Positions 1-8,898 of a stretch of DNA of 64,000 nucleotides are shown piece after piece. The DNA is taken from NCBI GenBank assembly GCA_965194655.1, contig OZ239148.1, forward strand, positions 1,612,001 to 1,676,000, read 5' to 3'. Within the stretch, counting starts at the first letter, position 1; every line of letters starts with the position of its first letter. Origin of the DNA: Hahnella lacustris (GTDB lineage Bacteria > Pseudomonadota > Gammaproteobacteria > Burkholderiales > Burkholderiaceae_A). The notes beneath the pieces are model-generated. The model had not been told where the DNA came from and searched no databases. It worked only from the letters and a program-made list of their open reading frames with translations. A program made the position numbers and the translations under genes.

Positions 1-657
1 AAAGTCGGGCATGTTCGAGCCAAAGGTGGCGAAGTAATGACCCGTGTCTGTGGCGTACCAAGGGTCCTTCCCCCAGACGTCCCACCCTGTGGGCTTCTGG
101 ACCTGCCAGACAAAGTATTCGCGGTCCGGATGAGTCGGACTCGAACGAGCATTCCGAAAGAGAGGGTGCTGATCGCTAGCATGATTGATCAGGTAGTCCG
201 TGATCACTCCGATGCCCTTGGCGTGCGCAGCCTGAATGAACGCGCGAAGATCCTCTGCGGACCCGTAGTCAGGTTCGATTGCTCGGTAGTCTTGTACGGC
301 ATAGCCGTGATCACGGTCGGAGCTGGCCGTCACCGGCATCAGCCAGATGCCTTTGATGCCCAGAGAGGACAGATAATCCAGGCGCTGGGTCAGCCCCTTG
401 AGGTCTCCAATGCCGTCGCCATTGCTGTCTTGATAGGCCCTCACATAAATCTGCATGACAGCGCCATAGGGCCAGTCCTTCGCCAACCCAGATCCCGGGA
501 CCGCGAGCTTGACTGCACCTCGATCGGTGACCGCAATGGTGCTTGGTGCCGGCGTCGGGCTGGAGACAACAGAGGGGTTCGGAGCGGCTCCCGATCCGCC
601 ACATGCGAGCAGGGGGAGTGCAAACAGGAGACTGACGAGGGGCTTTAGGATGTTCAT
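1..657 (-). CDS. Alpha-amylase family (GH13) lipoprotein, N-terminal part
   Basis: The first 219 codons lie in the window; the C-terminus continues past position 1. The protein starts with a lipoprotein signal (hydrophobic stretch ending LLAC at residues 16-19), then a Ser/Pro/Thr-rich linker to about residue 45. The GH13 barrel follows: VMQIYVRAYQDSNGDGIGDL, then GIWLMPV and HGYAVQDY, then conserved region I as DYLINHASDQHPLF. Its likely role is endo-hydrolysis of alpha-glucans at the cell surface or in the periplasm. The catalytic Asp/Glu/Asp of regions II-IV lie beyond the edge, so activity cannot be judged. ATG at 657 is the only start that gives a complete lipoprotein signal. It could also be a trehalose-synthase-like or other GH13 member. 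Confidence 0.85.
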   Translation of the reverse strand, partial: MNILKPLVSLLFALPLLACGGSGAAPNPSVVSSPTPAPSTIAVTDRGAVKLAVPGSGLAKDWPYGAVMQIYVRAYQDSNGDGIGDLKGLTQRLDYLSSLGIKGIWLMPVTASSDRDHGYAVQDYRAIEPDYGSAEDLRAFIQAAHAKGIGVITDYLINHASDQHPLFRNARSSPTHPDREYFVWQVQKPTGWDVWGKDPWYATDTGHYFATFGSNMPDF

Positions 658-720
658 AGCAGCACAAGTTTAACGAGGCTGTTATGGTTTGAGCACGCGC
701 AGGGAGATGGGCTGAGCGAA

Positions 721-737
721 CACTTAACGAAGTTAAG

Positions 738-739
<2 letters not shown>
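721..739 (-). other. Perfect 8-bp hairpin abutting the tRNA 3' end
   Basis: CACTTAAC and GTTAAGTG form a perfect 8-bp stem around a 3-nt loop. On the tRNA strand the stem begins within the encoded CCA, so the last two bases of the tRNA are part of it. No U-tract follows, so it is not a classical intrinsic terminator. It may protect the end or guide 3' processing. Confidence 0.5.
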
Positions 740-814
<75 letters not shown>

Positions 815-827
815 TCGAAGACTGGAG

Positions 828-833
828 AGTATA
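828..833 (-). promoter_or_regulatory. -10 box for the initiator tRNA
   Basis: TATACT on the minus strand lies 13 nt upstream of the mature tRNA 5' end, which predicts a leader of about 7 nt. It sits just upstream of the start codon of the divergent NUDIX gene. I see no good -35 hexamer at 16-18 bp. Confidence 0.45.
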
Positions 834-834
834 C

Positions 835-1383
835 ATGAATTTCTGTTCAGGCTGCGGCCATGCGGTTCGCCGCGAGGTACCGGCCGATGACAATCGCCTG
901 CGCGCGGTGTGCAGCCATTGCAAGACCGTGCATTACGAGAATCCGAAGATGGTCCTGGGCACCATCCCGACTCATGAGGGACAAGTGCTTTTATGCCGAC
1001 GGGCGATCGAACCGCGCCATGGGTTCTGGACGCTTCCTGCCGGCTTCATGGAACTTGGCGAATCCACTGCCGACGGAGCGATTCGAGAAACCATCGAAGA
1101 AGCGGGGGCCGACATCGAACTGGGCCGACTGTTCGCAGTCTTCGATATCCCGCATGTCGACCAAGTCCACCTCTTTTATCTGGCCGCCATGCGAAGCACC
1201 AAGCTCGACCCAGGTCCAGAGACGCTGGAGGCGGCGCTCTTTGATGAGTCAGACATCCCATGGAACGATCTGGCATTTCGCTCGGTCCGCATGGCACTCG
1301 AGCATTTTTTCGAAGATCGGCGACTCGGGCTGGAGCGCGTCCACAGTGGCTCCATTACGCGCCCCCCGACACCTTACGCGTGA
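835..1383 (+). CDS. NUDIX hydrolase with N-terminal zinc ribbon
   Basis: 182 aa. A zinc-ribbon-like N-terminus (CSGCGH then CSHC) precedes a complete Nudix box in the GX5EX7REUXEEXGU pattern, starting GFMELGES and ending RETIEEAGA. Such proteins hydrolyse nucleoside diphosphates linked to another moiety; the zinc ribbon resembles that of NADH pyrophosphatases, but the substrate cannot be read from the sequence. ATG 835 is chosen because a GGAG lies 7 nt upstream and the zinc ribbon starts immediately. The stop overlaps the GTG start of aat, so the gene leads the aat-bpt-pyrD operon. Confidence 0.92.
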   Translation: MNFCSGCGHAVRREVPADDNRLRAVCSHCKTVHYENPKMVLGTIPTHEGQVLLCRRAIEPRHGFWTLPAGFMELGESTADGAIRETIEEAGADIELGRLFAVFDIPHVDQVHLFYLAAMRSTKLDPGPETLEAALFDESDIPWNDLAFRSVRMALEHFFEDRRLGLERVHSGSITRPPTPYA

Positions 1384-2129
1384 GTCAAGCCAACACCCCT
1401 CGTCTCTCCTGGATTGAGCCTGACGGCAGCTTCCCGCCCAGCCGACTCGCATGGCCAGAGGAAAGTGGTGCCAACGGGCTGCTTGCGGCCAGTGACCAGA
1501 TCACGGTTCCCATGTTGCTTCAGGCTTATCGACGCGGCATCTTCCCCTGGTCAGGCCCCGGCGAGCCGGTGCTCTGGTGGACCCCCACTCCGCGCATGGT
1601 GCTGCGTGTCTCCGAGTTCCGCCGCCACAGGTCGCTCCGTCAGGCCATTCGGAAGGCGGCGCAGGCGGGCTTGGTCCTTCGACTCAACGATGACTTCGTG
1701 TCAGTGATGCGAGCCTGTGCGCAGCCGCGTGAAGGCCAAGATGGCACTTGGATCACTCCAGCGATCATTCGAGCCTATGCAGGGCTTCACACCCTGGGCT
1801 GCGCGCACTCCATCAGCCTTCACCGTGGCACAGACATGATCGGCGGGCTTTACCTCGTCTCCATTGGCCACATGATCTTTGGAGAGAGCATGTTCAGCAG
1901 AGAGCCCAACGCCTCCAAGCTCTGCCTCGACGCCTTGGTTCGGCTGGCTGAGTCACAGGGTGCGCCCTACATTGACTGCCAACAACAAACTCAGCACCTC
2001 GCGCTATATGGCGCCCATCCTATTGCGCGGGAGCGGTTTGAATCCGAAGTGCTTTCCAATGTGGACCTGCCTGCACTAGACTGGGGGGTGAAAACCCTGC
2101 CATGGCCAACCTCCGCGACCTCCCCCTAA
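1380..2129 (+). CDS. aat: Leucyl/phenylalanyl-tRNA--protein transferase
   Basis: 249 aa. It transfers Leu or Phe from aminoacyl-tRNA to proteins with N-terminal Arg or Lys, making them N-degrons for ClpS/ClpAP, both of which are encoded in this window. Family landmarks are FPP near residue 20, the AYRRGIFPW block, WWTPTPRMVL, and IGGLYLVSIGHMIFGESMF. The start is GTG 1380, overlapping the NUDIX stop as GTGA; a longer upstream reading lies inside the NUDIX gene and has no family similarity. The 3' end overlaps bpt by 28 nt. Confidence 0.95.
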   Translation: MSQANTPRLSWIEPDGSFPPSRLAWPEESGANGLLAASDQITVPMLLQAYRRGIFPWSGPGEPVLWWTPTPRMVLRVSEFRRHRSLRQAIRKAAQAGLVLRLNDDFVSVMRACAQPREGQDGTWITPAIIRAYAGLHTLGCAHSISLHRGTDMIGGLYLVSIGHMIFGESMFSREPNASKLCLDALVRLAESQGAPYIDCQQQTQHLALYGAHPIARERFESEVLSNVDLPALDWGVKTLPWPTSATSP

Positions 2130-2839
2130 GCCGACTGCAGTTCTACGTCACGGCCCCATACCCTTGCAGCTACATTGAAGGGCGCAAGGCACGCTCGCAG
2201 GTGGCCACACCAAACCACCTCATTCAGTCAAAGGTGTATAGCGATCTGGTTCAACTTGGGTTTCGGCGCAGCGGTGTTTTTTCTTATCGACCCTATTGCG
2301 ACAACTGCCGAGCATGTCAGCCTATACGCGTGCCCGTAGCCGAATTCAACCCCAGCAAGACCCAGCTTCGAACCTGGCGCAAGCTCTCCGCAAAACTCCA
2401 GGCGCAGGAAGTCCCCTTGATGTTTTCGGACGAACATTACGCCCTCTACCTGCGCTACCAGAGCGGTCGACACATGGGCGGCGGAATGGACCAAGACAGC
2501 CGCGACCAGTACGCCCAGTTTCTTCTGCAGAGCCAGGTCGACACCCGGCTAATTACCTTCCGAGAAGAGGGTCGCTTGGTGATGGTCTCGCTCATTGACC
2601 GACTGCAGAGCGGGCTCTCCGCCGTCTATACCTTCTTCGATCCAGATCGGGCTCGAGACTCTCTCGGAACCTTTGGGGTGCTCTGGCAGATCGCCGAGTG
2701 TCATCGCCTCGGACTCGAGTATGTCTACCTTGGCTACTACATCGAAGAGAGCCCTAAGATGTCCTACAAGGCTCGTTTTCGGCCCGCTGAAGTGCTCTCT
2801 CAGGGGCAGTGGACGCCCATCGAAACGCCTCGCGCATGA
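2102..2839 (+). CDS. bpt: Aspartate/glutamate leucyltransferase (arginyl-tRNA--protein transferase family)
   Basis: 245 aa. It belongs to the bacterial ATE/Bpt family. In characterised bacterial members this enzyme adds Leu to N-terminal Asp or Glu, a second branch of the N-end rule. The N-terminal cysteine cluster is present (PYPCSYIEGRKARSQ, then CDNCRACQPIRVPV), as are the family blocks RSGVFSYRPYC and YTFFDPD. Translation begins inside aat and ends in an ATGA overlap with pyrD, indicating coupling. Pairing aat with bpt is common in beta- and gammaproteobacteria. Confidence 0.93.
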   Translation: MANLRDLPLSRLQFYVTAPYPCSYIEGRKARSQVATPNHLIQSKVYSDLVQLGFRRSGVFSYRPYCDNCRACQPIRVPVAEFNPSKTQLRTWRKLSAKLQAQEVPLMFSDEHYALYLRYQSGRHMGGGMDQDSRDQYAQFLLQSQVDTRLITFREEGRLVMVSLIDRLQSGLSAVYTFFDPDRARDSLGTFGVLWQIAECHRLGLEYVYLGYYIEESPKMSYKARFRPAEVLSQGQWTPIETPRA

Positions 2840-3897
2840 CCTTTTTCAGCAGCAGTTATCGCTGGATGCGTCCAGTGCTCTTCTCCCTGCCACCCGAGCG
2901 CGCACACGACCTGAGTCTTCAGGCGTTTCAATGGATGAATGACTCGGCGGGATTCCTCTTGCCCGCAGCGGAACCACTCCCCTTTCCCGCACCTGTTCAA
3001 GTGGCTGGCCTCTCTTTTCCCAATCCAGTTGGGCTCGCGGCGGGGCTGGATAAGAATGCAGCGCACATCGATGCCCTCGCGCGCTTCGGGTTTGGTTTCA
3101 TTGAGGTCGGAACGGTGACGCCGAACGCTCAGCCCGGAAATCCTCAGCCCCGCATGTTTCGATTGGCTGAACATCAAGCCATCATCAATCGAATGGGCTT
3201 CAACAACCTGGGACTTGAGACCTTCGTCAAGAATGTCTCGACATCTTCATGGGTTCGAGACAAGCGGGGAGTGCTGGGCCTGAACATCGGAAAGAACGCA
3301 AGCACACCAGTGGATCGTGCGGAGGACGACTACCTCACGGGCCTGCGGGGGGTCTATCCCTGGGCTGACTACATCACCATCAACATCTCCTCACCCAACA
3401 CCAAGGGACTGCGCGACCTGCAAGGCGAGGACGCGCTTCATCGACTGCTTGGCGCGCTCCGAAGAGAGGCCACTCAACTGCACCAGCGTCATCAAAGACG
3501 GGTTCCGCTCTTTCTCAAAGTCGCGCCAGACCTTGATGAGGCGGGCATTGCAGCCATTGCTCAGGCGGTCACGACACACGACATCGAGGCCATCATTGCA
3601 ACCAACACGACCCTGGACCGTTCACAAGTGGCGGGGCATGTGCACGCTGAGGAAGCGGGCGGCTTGTCCGGCAGCCCCGTCCTCGAAAAGTCGAATCGAG
3701 TGCTGAAGGCCCTTCGGGCGCAGCTGCACCCTGAGGTGGCGCTCATCGGAGTGGGCGGCATCCTCTCCGCCCAGAATGGCCGCGAGAAAATACGGCTGGG
3801 TGCGAACCTCGTTCAGGTCTACAGCGGTCTGATCTACCGCGGCCCTCAGCTGGTCTCAGACCTCGTTGCCGCCCTGTCTGACTGCCAACGTGCATAG
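2836..3897 (+). CDS. pyrD: Dihydroorotate dehydrogenase (quinone), class 2
   Basis: 353 aa. It oxidises dihydroorotate to orotate in pyrimidine synthesis and passes electrons through FMN to quinone at the inner membrane. The N-terminal membrane-associating helix (FSLPPERAHDLSLQAF) marks class 2. FMN barrel motifs include NPVGLAAGLDKNA, GFIEVGTVTP, NRMGFNN and ISSPNTKGLRDLQ, and ATNTT and GVGGI follow. Start ATG 2836 overlaps the bpt stop. The last 52 bp overlap the tail of the convergent lutB gene. Confidence 0.95.
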   Translation: MTFFSSSYRWMRPVLFSLPPERAHDLSLQAFQWMNDSAGFLLPAAEPLPFPAPVQVAGLSFPNPVGLAAGLDKNAAHIDALARFGFGFIEVGTVTPNAQPGNPQPRMFRLAEHQAIINRMGFNNLGLETFVKNVSTSSWVRDKRGVLGLNIGKNASTPVDRAEDDYLTGLRGVYPWADYITINISSPNTKGLRDLQGEDALHRLLGALRREATQLHQRHQRRVPLFLKVAPDLDEAGIAAIAQAVTTHDIEAIIATNTTLDRSQVAGHVHAEEAGGLSGSPVLEKSNRVLKALRAQLHPEVALIGVGGILSAQNGREKIRLGANLVQVYSGLIYRGPQLVSDLVAALSDCQRA

Positions 3898-5279
3898 CGC
3901 TGACTGAACGTTCCACTCGAGGGCGCGGGCATGTCACGCGAGGCACTCCAACCTTTTACCCAAGGCAGACTGCGAATGAGTCCCCTGCGATTGGCCATCA
4001 GGCGCAACATGCGGCTTCCGATACGTGTGGTGAGCCGATACAGCGGCGGACGCGCAGCCACATAGGACCAAACGGCAAGTCCGACTCTTTCCGTCCATGG
4101 CCTGAGGTGCCGCTCAAACTGACGCTCCCGAAGTTTTCGCAGCAGGTCAGGCAAGGGGATCTTCACGGGACAAACCACGTGACATTCGCCACACAGCGTG
4201 GCAGCCTGAGGCAGATCGAGTGTGTTTTCTAAGCCCGTGTAGGACGGGGTCAGCACTGACCCCATGGGACCAGGATAGACCCAGCCATAGGCATGTCCAC
4301 CAATCTTCTGGTAGACGGGGCAGTGGTTCATACAGGCCCCGCATCGAATGCATCGAAGCATCTCTTGAAACTCACTGCCCAGCAGAGATGAGCGCCCGCC
4401 ATCCACCAGGACAAAATAAAGATGGTCGGGTCCGTCGGGCTCTCCCTGCGCTCTGGTGCCCGTGAGGAGCGAGATGTAATTGGAGATGGACTGGCCAGTG
4501 GCCGATCGGGTGAGCAGGCGGGCGATCGTGGCGAAGTCCTCGAGGGTGGGAAGCACTTTCTCAATGCCCGTGACCACCACATGGACCTTTGGCATGATGG
4601 TGCACATGCCCTCGTTTCCTTCGTTGGTCACGAGTGCAACAGAGCCGGTTTCGGCGATCACAAAATTACCCCCGGTCACCCCCATGTCCGAGCGCAGGAA
4701 CTTCGGCCTCAACTGCTCTCGGGCCTCACGAGTGAGCTCAGAAATATCTGAGAGCGGTGGTTTGTGATGCACCTTAGAGAAGAGCTCAGAGATCTCTTCC
4801 TTGTCCTTATGGATCACGGGCGCAATGATGTGGCTGGGCGCTTCGTTGTTATTGATCTGTAGGATGTATTCACCCAGGTCGGTCTCAACGGGCTCGACCC
4901 CTGCCGCCCGCAGCGCATCGTTGAGCGCCATCTCCTCGGAGACCATCGACTTGGACTTGGTCACCGTCTTGGCCTCGTGCCGACGTGCAATCTCCACCAC
5001 CATCTCACTGGCCTCTGCGGCAGACTCGGCAAACAGCACCGTGGCACCCTGGGCTGTCGCGTTCTTCTCAAAGATCTCGAGATACAGATCCAGGCGGGAA
5101 ATGGCCCGATCACGGCGCTCGACCGCGGCCGTGCGAGTCGCCTCGAAGTCGATCTCTTGGATGGCCACCGAGCGAGCCGTGACGAACTTCTGGCTCAGAC
5201 GTTTGAGGTTCTTCTGGAGCCGGACGTCAGCGAGCTTTTGGCCCGCACGGGCTTTGAAGTGCATGGATTGGACTTGCAC
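3846..5279 (-). CDS. lutB: Lactate utilization iron-sulfur protein LutB
   Basis: 477 aa. It combines an N-terminal LUD domain with a C-terminal ferredoxin domain holding two cysteine sets: CIRCGACMNHCPVY, then CGECHVVCPVKIPLP. In the LutABC complex it relays electrons during L-lactate oxidation to pyruvate. GTG 5279 is chosen as start because AGGAGC lies 7 nt upstream and the product then begins MQVQSMHF, as in relatives; an ATG at 5264 is the alternative. It lies 10 bp behind lutA. The C-terminus overlaps convergent pyrD by 52 bp. The partner lutC is about 56 kb away. Confidence 0.9.
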   Translation of the reverse strand: MQVQSMHFKARAGQKLADVRLQKNLKRLSQKFVTARSVAIQEIDFEATRTAAVERRDRAISRLDLYLEIFEKNATAQGATVLFAESAAEASEMVVEIARRHEAKTVTKSKSMVSEEMALNDALRAAGVEPVETDLGEYILQINNNEAPSHIIAPVIHKDKEEISELFSKVHHKPPLSDISELTREAREQLRPKFLRSDMGVTGGNFVIAETGSVALVTNEGNEGMCTIMPKVHVVVTGIEKVLPTLEDFATIARLLTRSATGQSISNYISLLTGTRAQGEPDGPDHLYFVLVDGGRSSLLGSEFQEMLRCIRCGACMNHCPVYQKIGGHAYGWVYPGPMGSVLTPSYTGLENTLDLPQAATLCGECHVVCPVKIPLPDLLRKLRERQFERHLRPWTERVGLAVWSYVAARPPLYRLTTRIGSRMLRLMANRRGLIRSLPWVKGWSASRDMPAPSSGTFSQRYARWQSDRAATRSETS

Positions 5280-5289
5280 GATGACGCTC

Positions 5290-6078
5290 CTATGACCCTT
5301 CGAGTTCGCCTGAGAGCACCTGCGCAATGTGCAAGACCTGCGTCTTGTCATCCCCTAAGCGCCGCAGACGACCCTCCAGGTGCAGCATACAGCCAAGGTC
5401 TCCGAGCACCACCGCCTGTGCGCCTGTGGCCTGGATCTGGCTGATCTTCTCATCTGCAATGGCCGAAGCAACCTCACCATATTTCAGAGAGAAGGTGCCG
5501 CCAAATCCACAGCATGCACGGCTGTCACGCATTTCCTTGAGCTGGAGACTCGGAATCATCTTCAGCAGCCGTCTGGGCTGATCCTGCACGCCGAGCTCTC
5601 GCAATCCACTGCACGAGTCGTGATACGTGATGGTGCCCTGGGATCGCCCAGGTACGTCCGTCACCTTCATCACCTTCACCATGAAATCGGTGAGCTCATA
5701 AACGCGGGGGGCCAGATCCGCCATCCTGCGGCGAAGGGTTGGGTCGTCTGAGAAGAGCTCAACGTAATGAACCTTGATCATCCCTGCGCAGGATCCGGAG
5801 GGAATGACGACGAAATCGTATGGCTCCAACAAGGCCAGAACACGCTCCGCAAGCCGATGCGCAGAAGCCCGATCACCCGCATTAAAGGCGGGCTGCCCGC
5901 AGCAGGTTTGGTCGGGTGGAACCACCACCTCACAGCCTGCCCGCTCGAGCAGCGCGAGCGTCGAGAACCCGATTTCTGGCCGCATCAGATCAACCAGACA
6001 GGTCACAAACACCGCAATTCGAGAATTTTCAGTCCATTCAGGGGCAGACATCCGTGACATCCCTTTGTAAACTTCCAT
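5290..6078 (-). CDS. lutA: Lactate utilization (Fe-S)-binding protein LutA
   Basis: 262 aa with two CCG (cysteine-rich) domains as in GlpC/heterodisulfide reductase proteins. The first has CLVDLM with TCCGQPAFNAGD; the second has DSCSGLRELGV with RACCGFGGTFSLKYGE. It is predicted to hold an Fe-S cluster and to work with LutB in lactate oxidation. ATG 6078 has AGGTGA 9 nt upstream; ATG 6051 would give an N-terminus closer to most relatives. It is divergent from the IclR gene with a gap of only 25 bp, so the promoters must overlap. Confidence 0.88.
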   Translation of the reverse strand: MEVYKGMSRMSAPEWTENSRIAVFVTCLVDLMRPEIGFSTLALLERAGCEVVVPPDQTCCGQPAFNAGDRASAHRLAERVLALLEPYDFVVIPSGSCAGMIKVHYVELFSDDPTLRRRMADLAPRVYELTDFMVKVMKVTDVPGRSQGTITYHDSCSGLRELGVQDQPRRLLKMIPSLQLKEMRDSRACCGFGGTFSLKYGEVASAIADEKISQIQATGAQAVVLGDLGCMLHLEGRLRRLGDDKTQVLHIAQVLSGELEGS

Positions 6079-6103
6079 TCTGCCATTTCACCTATCGAAA
6101 AGC

Positions 6104-6889
6104 ATGCAGCCCGCCGCGCCACCCGTCACTCCGCAGAAACCGGCCATCCAGGTCATTGAGCGCATGAACGCCCTGCTGGATGTGCTGGCTCGTCAGGATG
6201 AGCCCGTGGCACTCAAAGCGCTGGCCCAAGGCACCGGTCTGCATCCCTCCACTGCACACCGCATTCTCAATGATCTGGTGCTCGCACGGATGGTAGACCG
6301 AACAGAACCCGGGCTTTATCAGCTCGGCATGCGCTTACTCGAGCTGGGAAATTTGGTGAAGGCACGACTCAATGTGCGCGATGCGGCGGCTGGGCCGATG
6401 CGAGAGCTTCATCGCCTGACAGGAGAAACGATCAACCTCTCTGTTCGTCAGGCCGACGAAATTGTCTATATTGAGCGCGCGGTCAGTGAACGCTCGGGCA
6501 TGCAGGTGGTGAGAGCCATCGGCGGTCGAGCACCGCTGCATCTCACCTCCACCGGAAAGCTCTTTCTAGCCGCCGACGACGTTCGGGCTGTGCGTTCCTA
6601 CGGCATGCGAACGGGCTTGGCGGGGCAGACCCGAAACAGCATCACCTCATTGCCCAACCTCGAACGCGAACTCGACGAGGTGCGCCAAAAAGGCTTTGCA
6701 AGAGACAACGAAGAGTTAGAACTCGGAGTGCGATGCATCGCAGCGGGCATTCGAGATGATGCGGGCCGACTGGTGGCGGGGCTTTCTATCTCTGCCCCTG
6801 CAGACCGAGCGAACGACGGCTGGCTTCAGGCGCTTCAACAAACTGCCGAGCAGATCTCTCAGGCGCTGGGGTTCGACCGAGGCGCCTGA
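6104..6889 (+). CDS. IclR-family transcriptional regulator
   Basis: 261 aa. Residues about 15-75 form the winged helix-turn-helix (AIQVIERMNALLDVLA, then GLHPSTAHRILNDLV). The rest is an IclR effector domain with the conserved SVRQADEIVYIERAVSE stretch and GRAPLHLTSTGKLFLA. It is divergent from lutAB with about 25 bp between starts, so the likely target is the lut promoter plus its own; the effector (lactate or another hydroxyacid) is inference. Its last 31 bp overlap the tail of the pbpG-like gene on the other strand. Confidence 0.9.
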   Translation: MQPAAPPVTPQKPAIQVIERMNALLDVLARQDEPVALKALAQGTGLHPSTAHRILNDLVLARMVDRTEPGLYQLGMRLLELGNLVKARLNVRDAAAGPMRELHRLTGETINLSVRQADEIVYIERAVSERSGMQVVRAIGGRAPLHLTSTGKLFLAADDVRAVRSYGMRTGLAGQTRNSITSLPNLERELDEVRQKGFARDNEELELGVRCIAAGIRDDAGRLVAGLSISAPADRANDGWLQALQQTAEQISQALGFDRGA

Positions 6890-7878
6890 TCGGCCTGTTG
6901 AACGATCCAGCGACGAAGACGCTCTGCATCTCGCAGGCGTTGCTGCTTCCCGCTGGCGTCTAGCATGATCATGATCACAGGTCGACGATCGACCTCAGCC
7001 TGCATCACCAGACACCGACCCGCTTCGCGGATGAAACCAGTCTTTGAGACGCCCAGTTCCCACTGATCACCTCGAGCCAAGGCGTTGGTGTTGATGAATT
7101 GAGTGTCACGCCCACGCACTCGAATGTTGAGCTTGCGTGCAGTCGAGTACTCACGAATCTCGTCCACCCGATGTGACTCCTCGACCAGTCGCACGAGATC
7201 GCGGGGACTCGACACATTCGATGCGCTCAGCCCCGTGGGCTCCACAAATCGACTGTCGGCCATGCCGAGCTGCTTGGCTTTGATGTTCATGGCGGCAACG
7301 AAAGCGTCCATTCCGCCCGGATAGGTTCGACCGAGCACATGCGCGGCACGATTCTCAGAGGACATGAGCGCCAGGTGCATAAACTCGCCCCGAGTCAGGC
7401 GCGTCCCGACGGCCAGGCGGGACTTCACGCCCTTTTCCAGGTCAGCATCCTCTTTGGTGACCATCAGCGTCTCATCCATCGGGAGATCGGCCTCGGCCAC
7501 CACGAGCGCGGTCATGAGCTTGGTGATCGAAGCAATCGGCAACACGGTAGTGGCGTTTTTTTCGAAAATCACCTCACCGGAGATCTGGTCCACCACGAGG
7601 GCGGCAGAGGAACTCAGCGCTGCAGTGGTCATGGCAGACTGCACGCCCATCTTAGACTTCGACGACATGCGGTTCTTAGGGTCCCGCTTTACAGATCGCT
7701 TGGCGCTCGGCTTTTTGGCTCTTGCCTGCTTGGCCTTGGCCTCTTGCGCCTTCACATGCTGAGAGACGGAGGACTGATTTCGGCCAGATTTGGCCGGTTC
7801 AGTGGCCTGAACGGAAGCGGTGAGGAGAAAAAGGCCAAACCCGACAGCAAAGAGGCTGTGCTTCAACACTCGATTCAC
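6859..7878 (-). CDS. pbpG: D-alanyl-D-alanine endopeptidase, PBP7 type
   Basis: 339 aa. It has a Sec signal peptide (about 1-25, ending SVQA), a Lys/Ala/Ser-rich linker to about residue 75, and an S11 peptidase domain with all three penicillin-binding motifs: SITK, SEN (in SSENRAAH) and KTG (in SKTGFI). It trims peptidoglycan cross-links in the periplasm. The start is GTG 7878 with GGGAG 7 nt upstream. The basic linker is longer than in E. coli PBP7. It lies downstream of the deacetylase gene with a 60-bp gap. Confidence 0.9.
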   Translation of the reverse strand: MNRVLKHSLFAVGFGLFLLTASVQATEPAKSGRNQSSVSQHVKAQEAKAKQARAKKPSAKRSVKRDPKNRMSSKSKMGVQSAMTTAALSSSAALVVDQISGEVIFEKNATTVLPIASITKLMTALVVAEADLPMDETLMVTKEDADLEKGVKSRLAVGTRLTRGEFMHLALMSSENRAAHVLGRTYPGGMDAFVAAMNIKAKQLGMADSRFVEPTGLSASNVSSPRDLVRLVEESHRVDEIREYSTARKLNIRVRGRDTQFINTNALARGDQWELGVSKTGFIREAGRCLVMQAEVDRRPVIMIMLDASGKQQRLRDAERLRRWIVQQADQAPRSNPSA

Positions 7879-7938
7879 GCAAATACTCCCAAGACCAGAC
7901 TTTCAGAGTCTAACAAAAAAGGATTCAAATTCCGAGTC

Positions 7939-8865
7939 TTACCCATGGTTTCTCACAAAAATATTGAGAGCGACATCGATCGTCTCGCGATGAACCGAAA
8001 CCGTTCGCTCAATCGGTTGGGCATATCCACCGGCCATGGCCACAGCCACTGGAATCTGCCGCTCGTAAGACCAGCAAAAAACACGCCGATCACGCTCGGC
8101 CAATCCCCGCTCAGACACCGAGAGCCGTCCAAATCGATCGCCCTCGAGAGGGTCTGCGCCAGCCAGATAGAAGAGGAAATGGGGAGGGCCCTGTCGGTCG
8201 AGATATTCGAGCGCTGCGTCCACAGCGCCGAGATAGGTCTCATCGCCTGCCGCATCGGGCAACGCGATATCTAAGTCCGAGGAGGGCTTTTGGAAGGGGT
8301 AATTGCGCTCACCATGCACAGAGACCGTGAGCACGGAGGGGTCCTGCGCAAAAATCTCGGCAGTGCCATTGCCCTGATGAACATCAAGATCGAGTACAGC
8401 AAACCGCTTCAGACCATAGCGTTGCTGCATGACTCTGGCCGCGACCGCTGCATCATTGAAACAGCAGAAGCCCTCACCCTTGGATGGGCCCGCATGGTGC
8501 GTGCCGCCCGCCAGATTAAAAGCGATCGCGGGAGCCCCAAGCGTATGGGAAGTCCAGGCGGATTCGGCTGCCGCGATGGTGGCACCCGTGGACCGCCGTG
8601 AGCGCTCCACCATCTCTGGACTCCAAGGAAAGCCAATCGCACGCTGTTCGCGTTCAGAGAGCCGGTTCAATATCAGGGCCTCTACATATTCCGGGTTGTG
8701 AGCGAGGTGCAGTTGTTCGTCTGAGGCCGCCGGAGGCTCTCGAAGCCTGATCTCGGACCAGGTCTCGATAGACTCGCGAAGCAGGCGGTATTTGTCCATC
8801 GGAAATCGATGCCCTGGCGGAAGGGGAAGCACGAAGAGGTCCGTGCTGAACGCATCGATCTGCAC
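7939..8865 (-). CDS. Histone deacetylase family protein
   Basis: 308 aa, arginase/deacetylase fold. Motifs include LPPGHRFPMDKY at the N-terminus, GGTHHAGPSKGEGFCCFND with the general-base His pair, and DLDVHQGNGTAE with zinc-binding residues. Bacterial members act on acetylated polyamines, acetoin or small acyl groups; the substrate is unknown here. GTG 8865 is preferred because AAGGA precedes it and the product starts at the family's usual N-terminus. An ATG at 8895, just after the upstream stop, would add 10 residues. Confidence 0.85.
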   Translation of the reverse strand: MQIDAFSTDLFVLPLPPGHRFPMDKYRLLRESIETWSEIRLREPPAASDEQLHLAHNPEYVEALILNRLSEREQRAIGFPWSPEMVERSRRSTGATIAAAESAWTSHTLGAPAIAFNLAGGTHHAGPSKGEGFCCFNDAAVAARVMQQRYGLKRFAVLDLDVHQGNGTAEIFAQDPSVLTVSVHGERNYPFQKPSSDLDIALPDAAGDETYLGAVDAALEYLDRQGPPHFLFYLAGADPLEGDRFGRLSVSERGLAERDRRVFCWSYERQIPVAVAMAGGYAQPIERTVSVHRETIDVALNIFVRNHG

Positions 8866-8898
8866 TCCATCCTTCTTTATGCCGTCGGCCTGCATCCG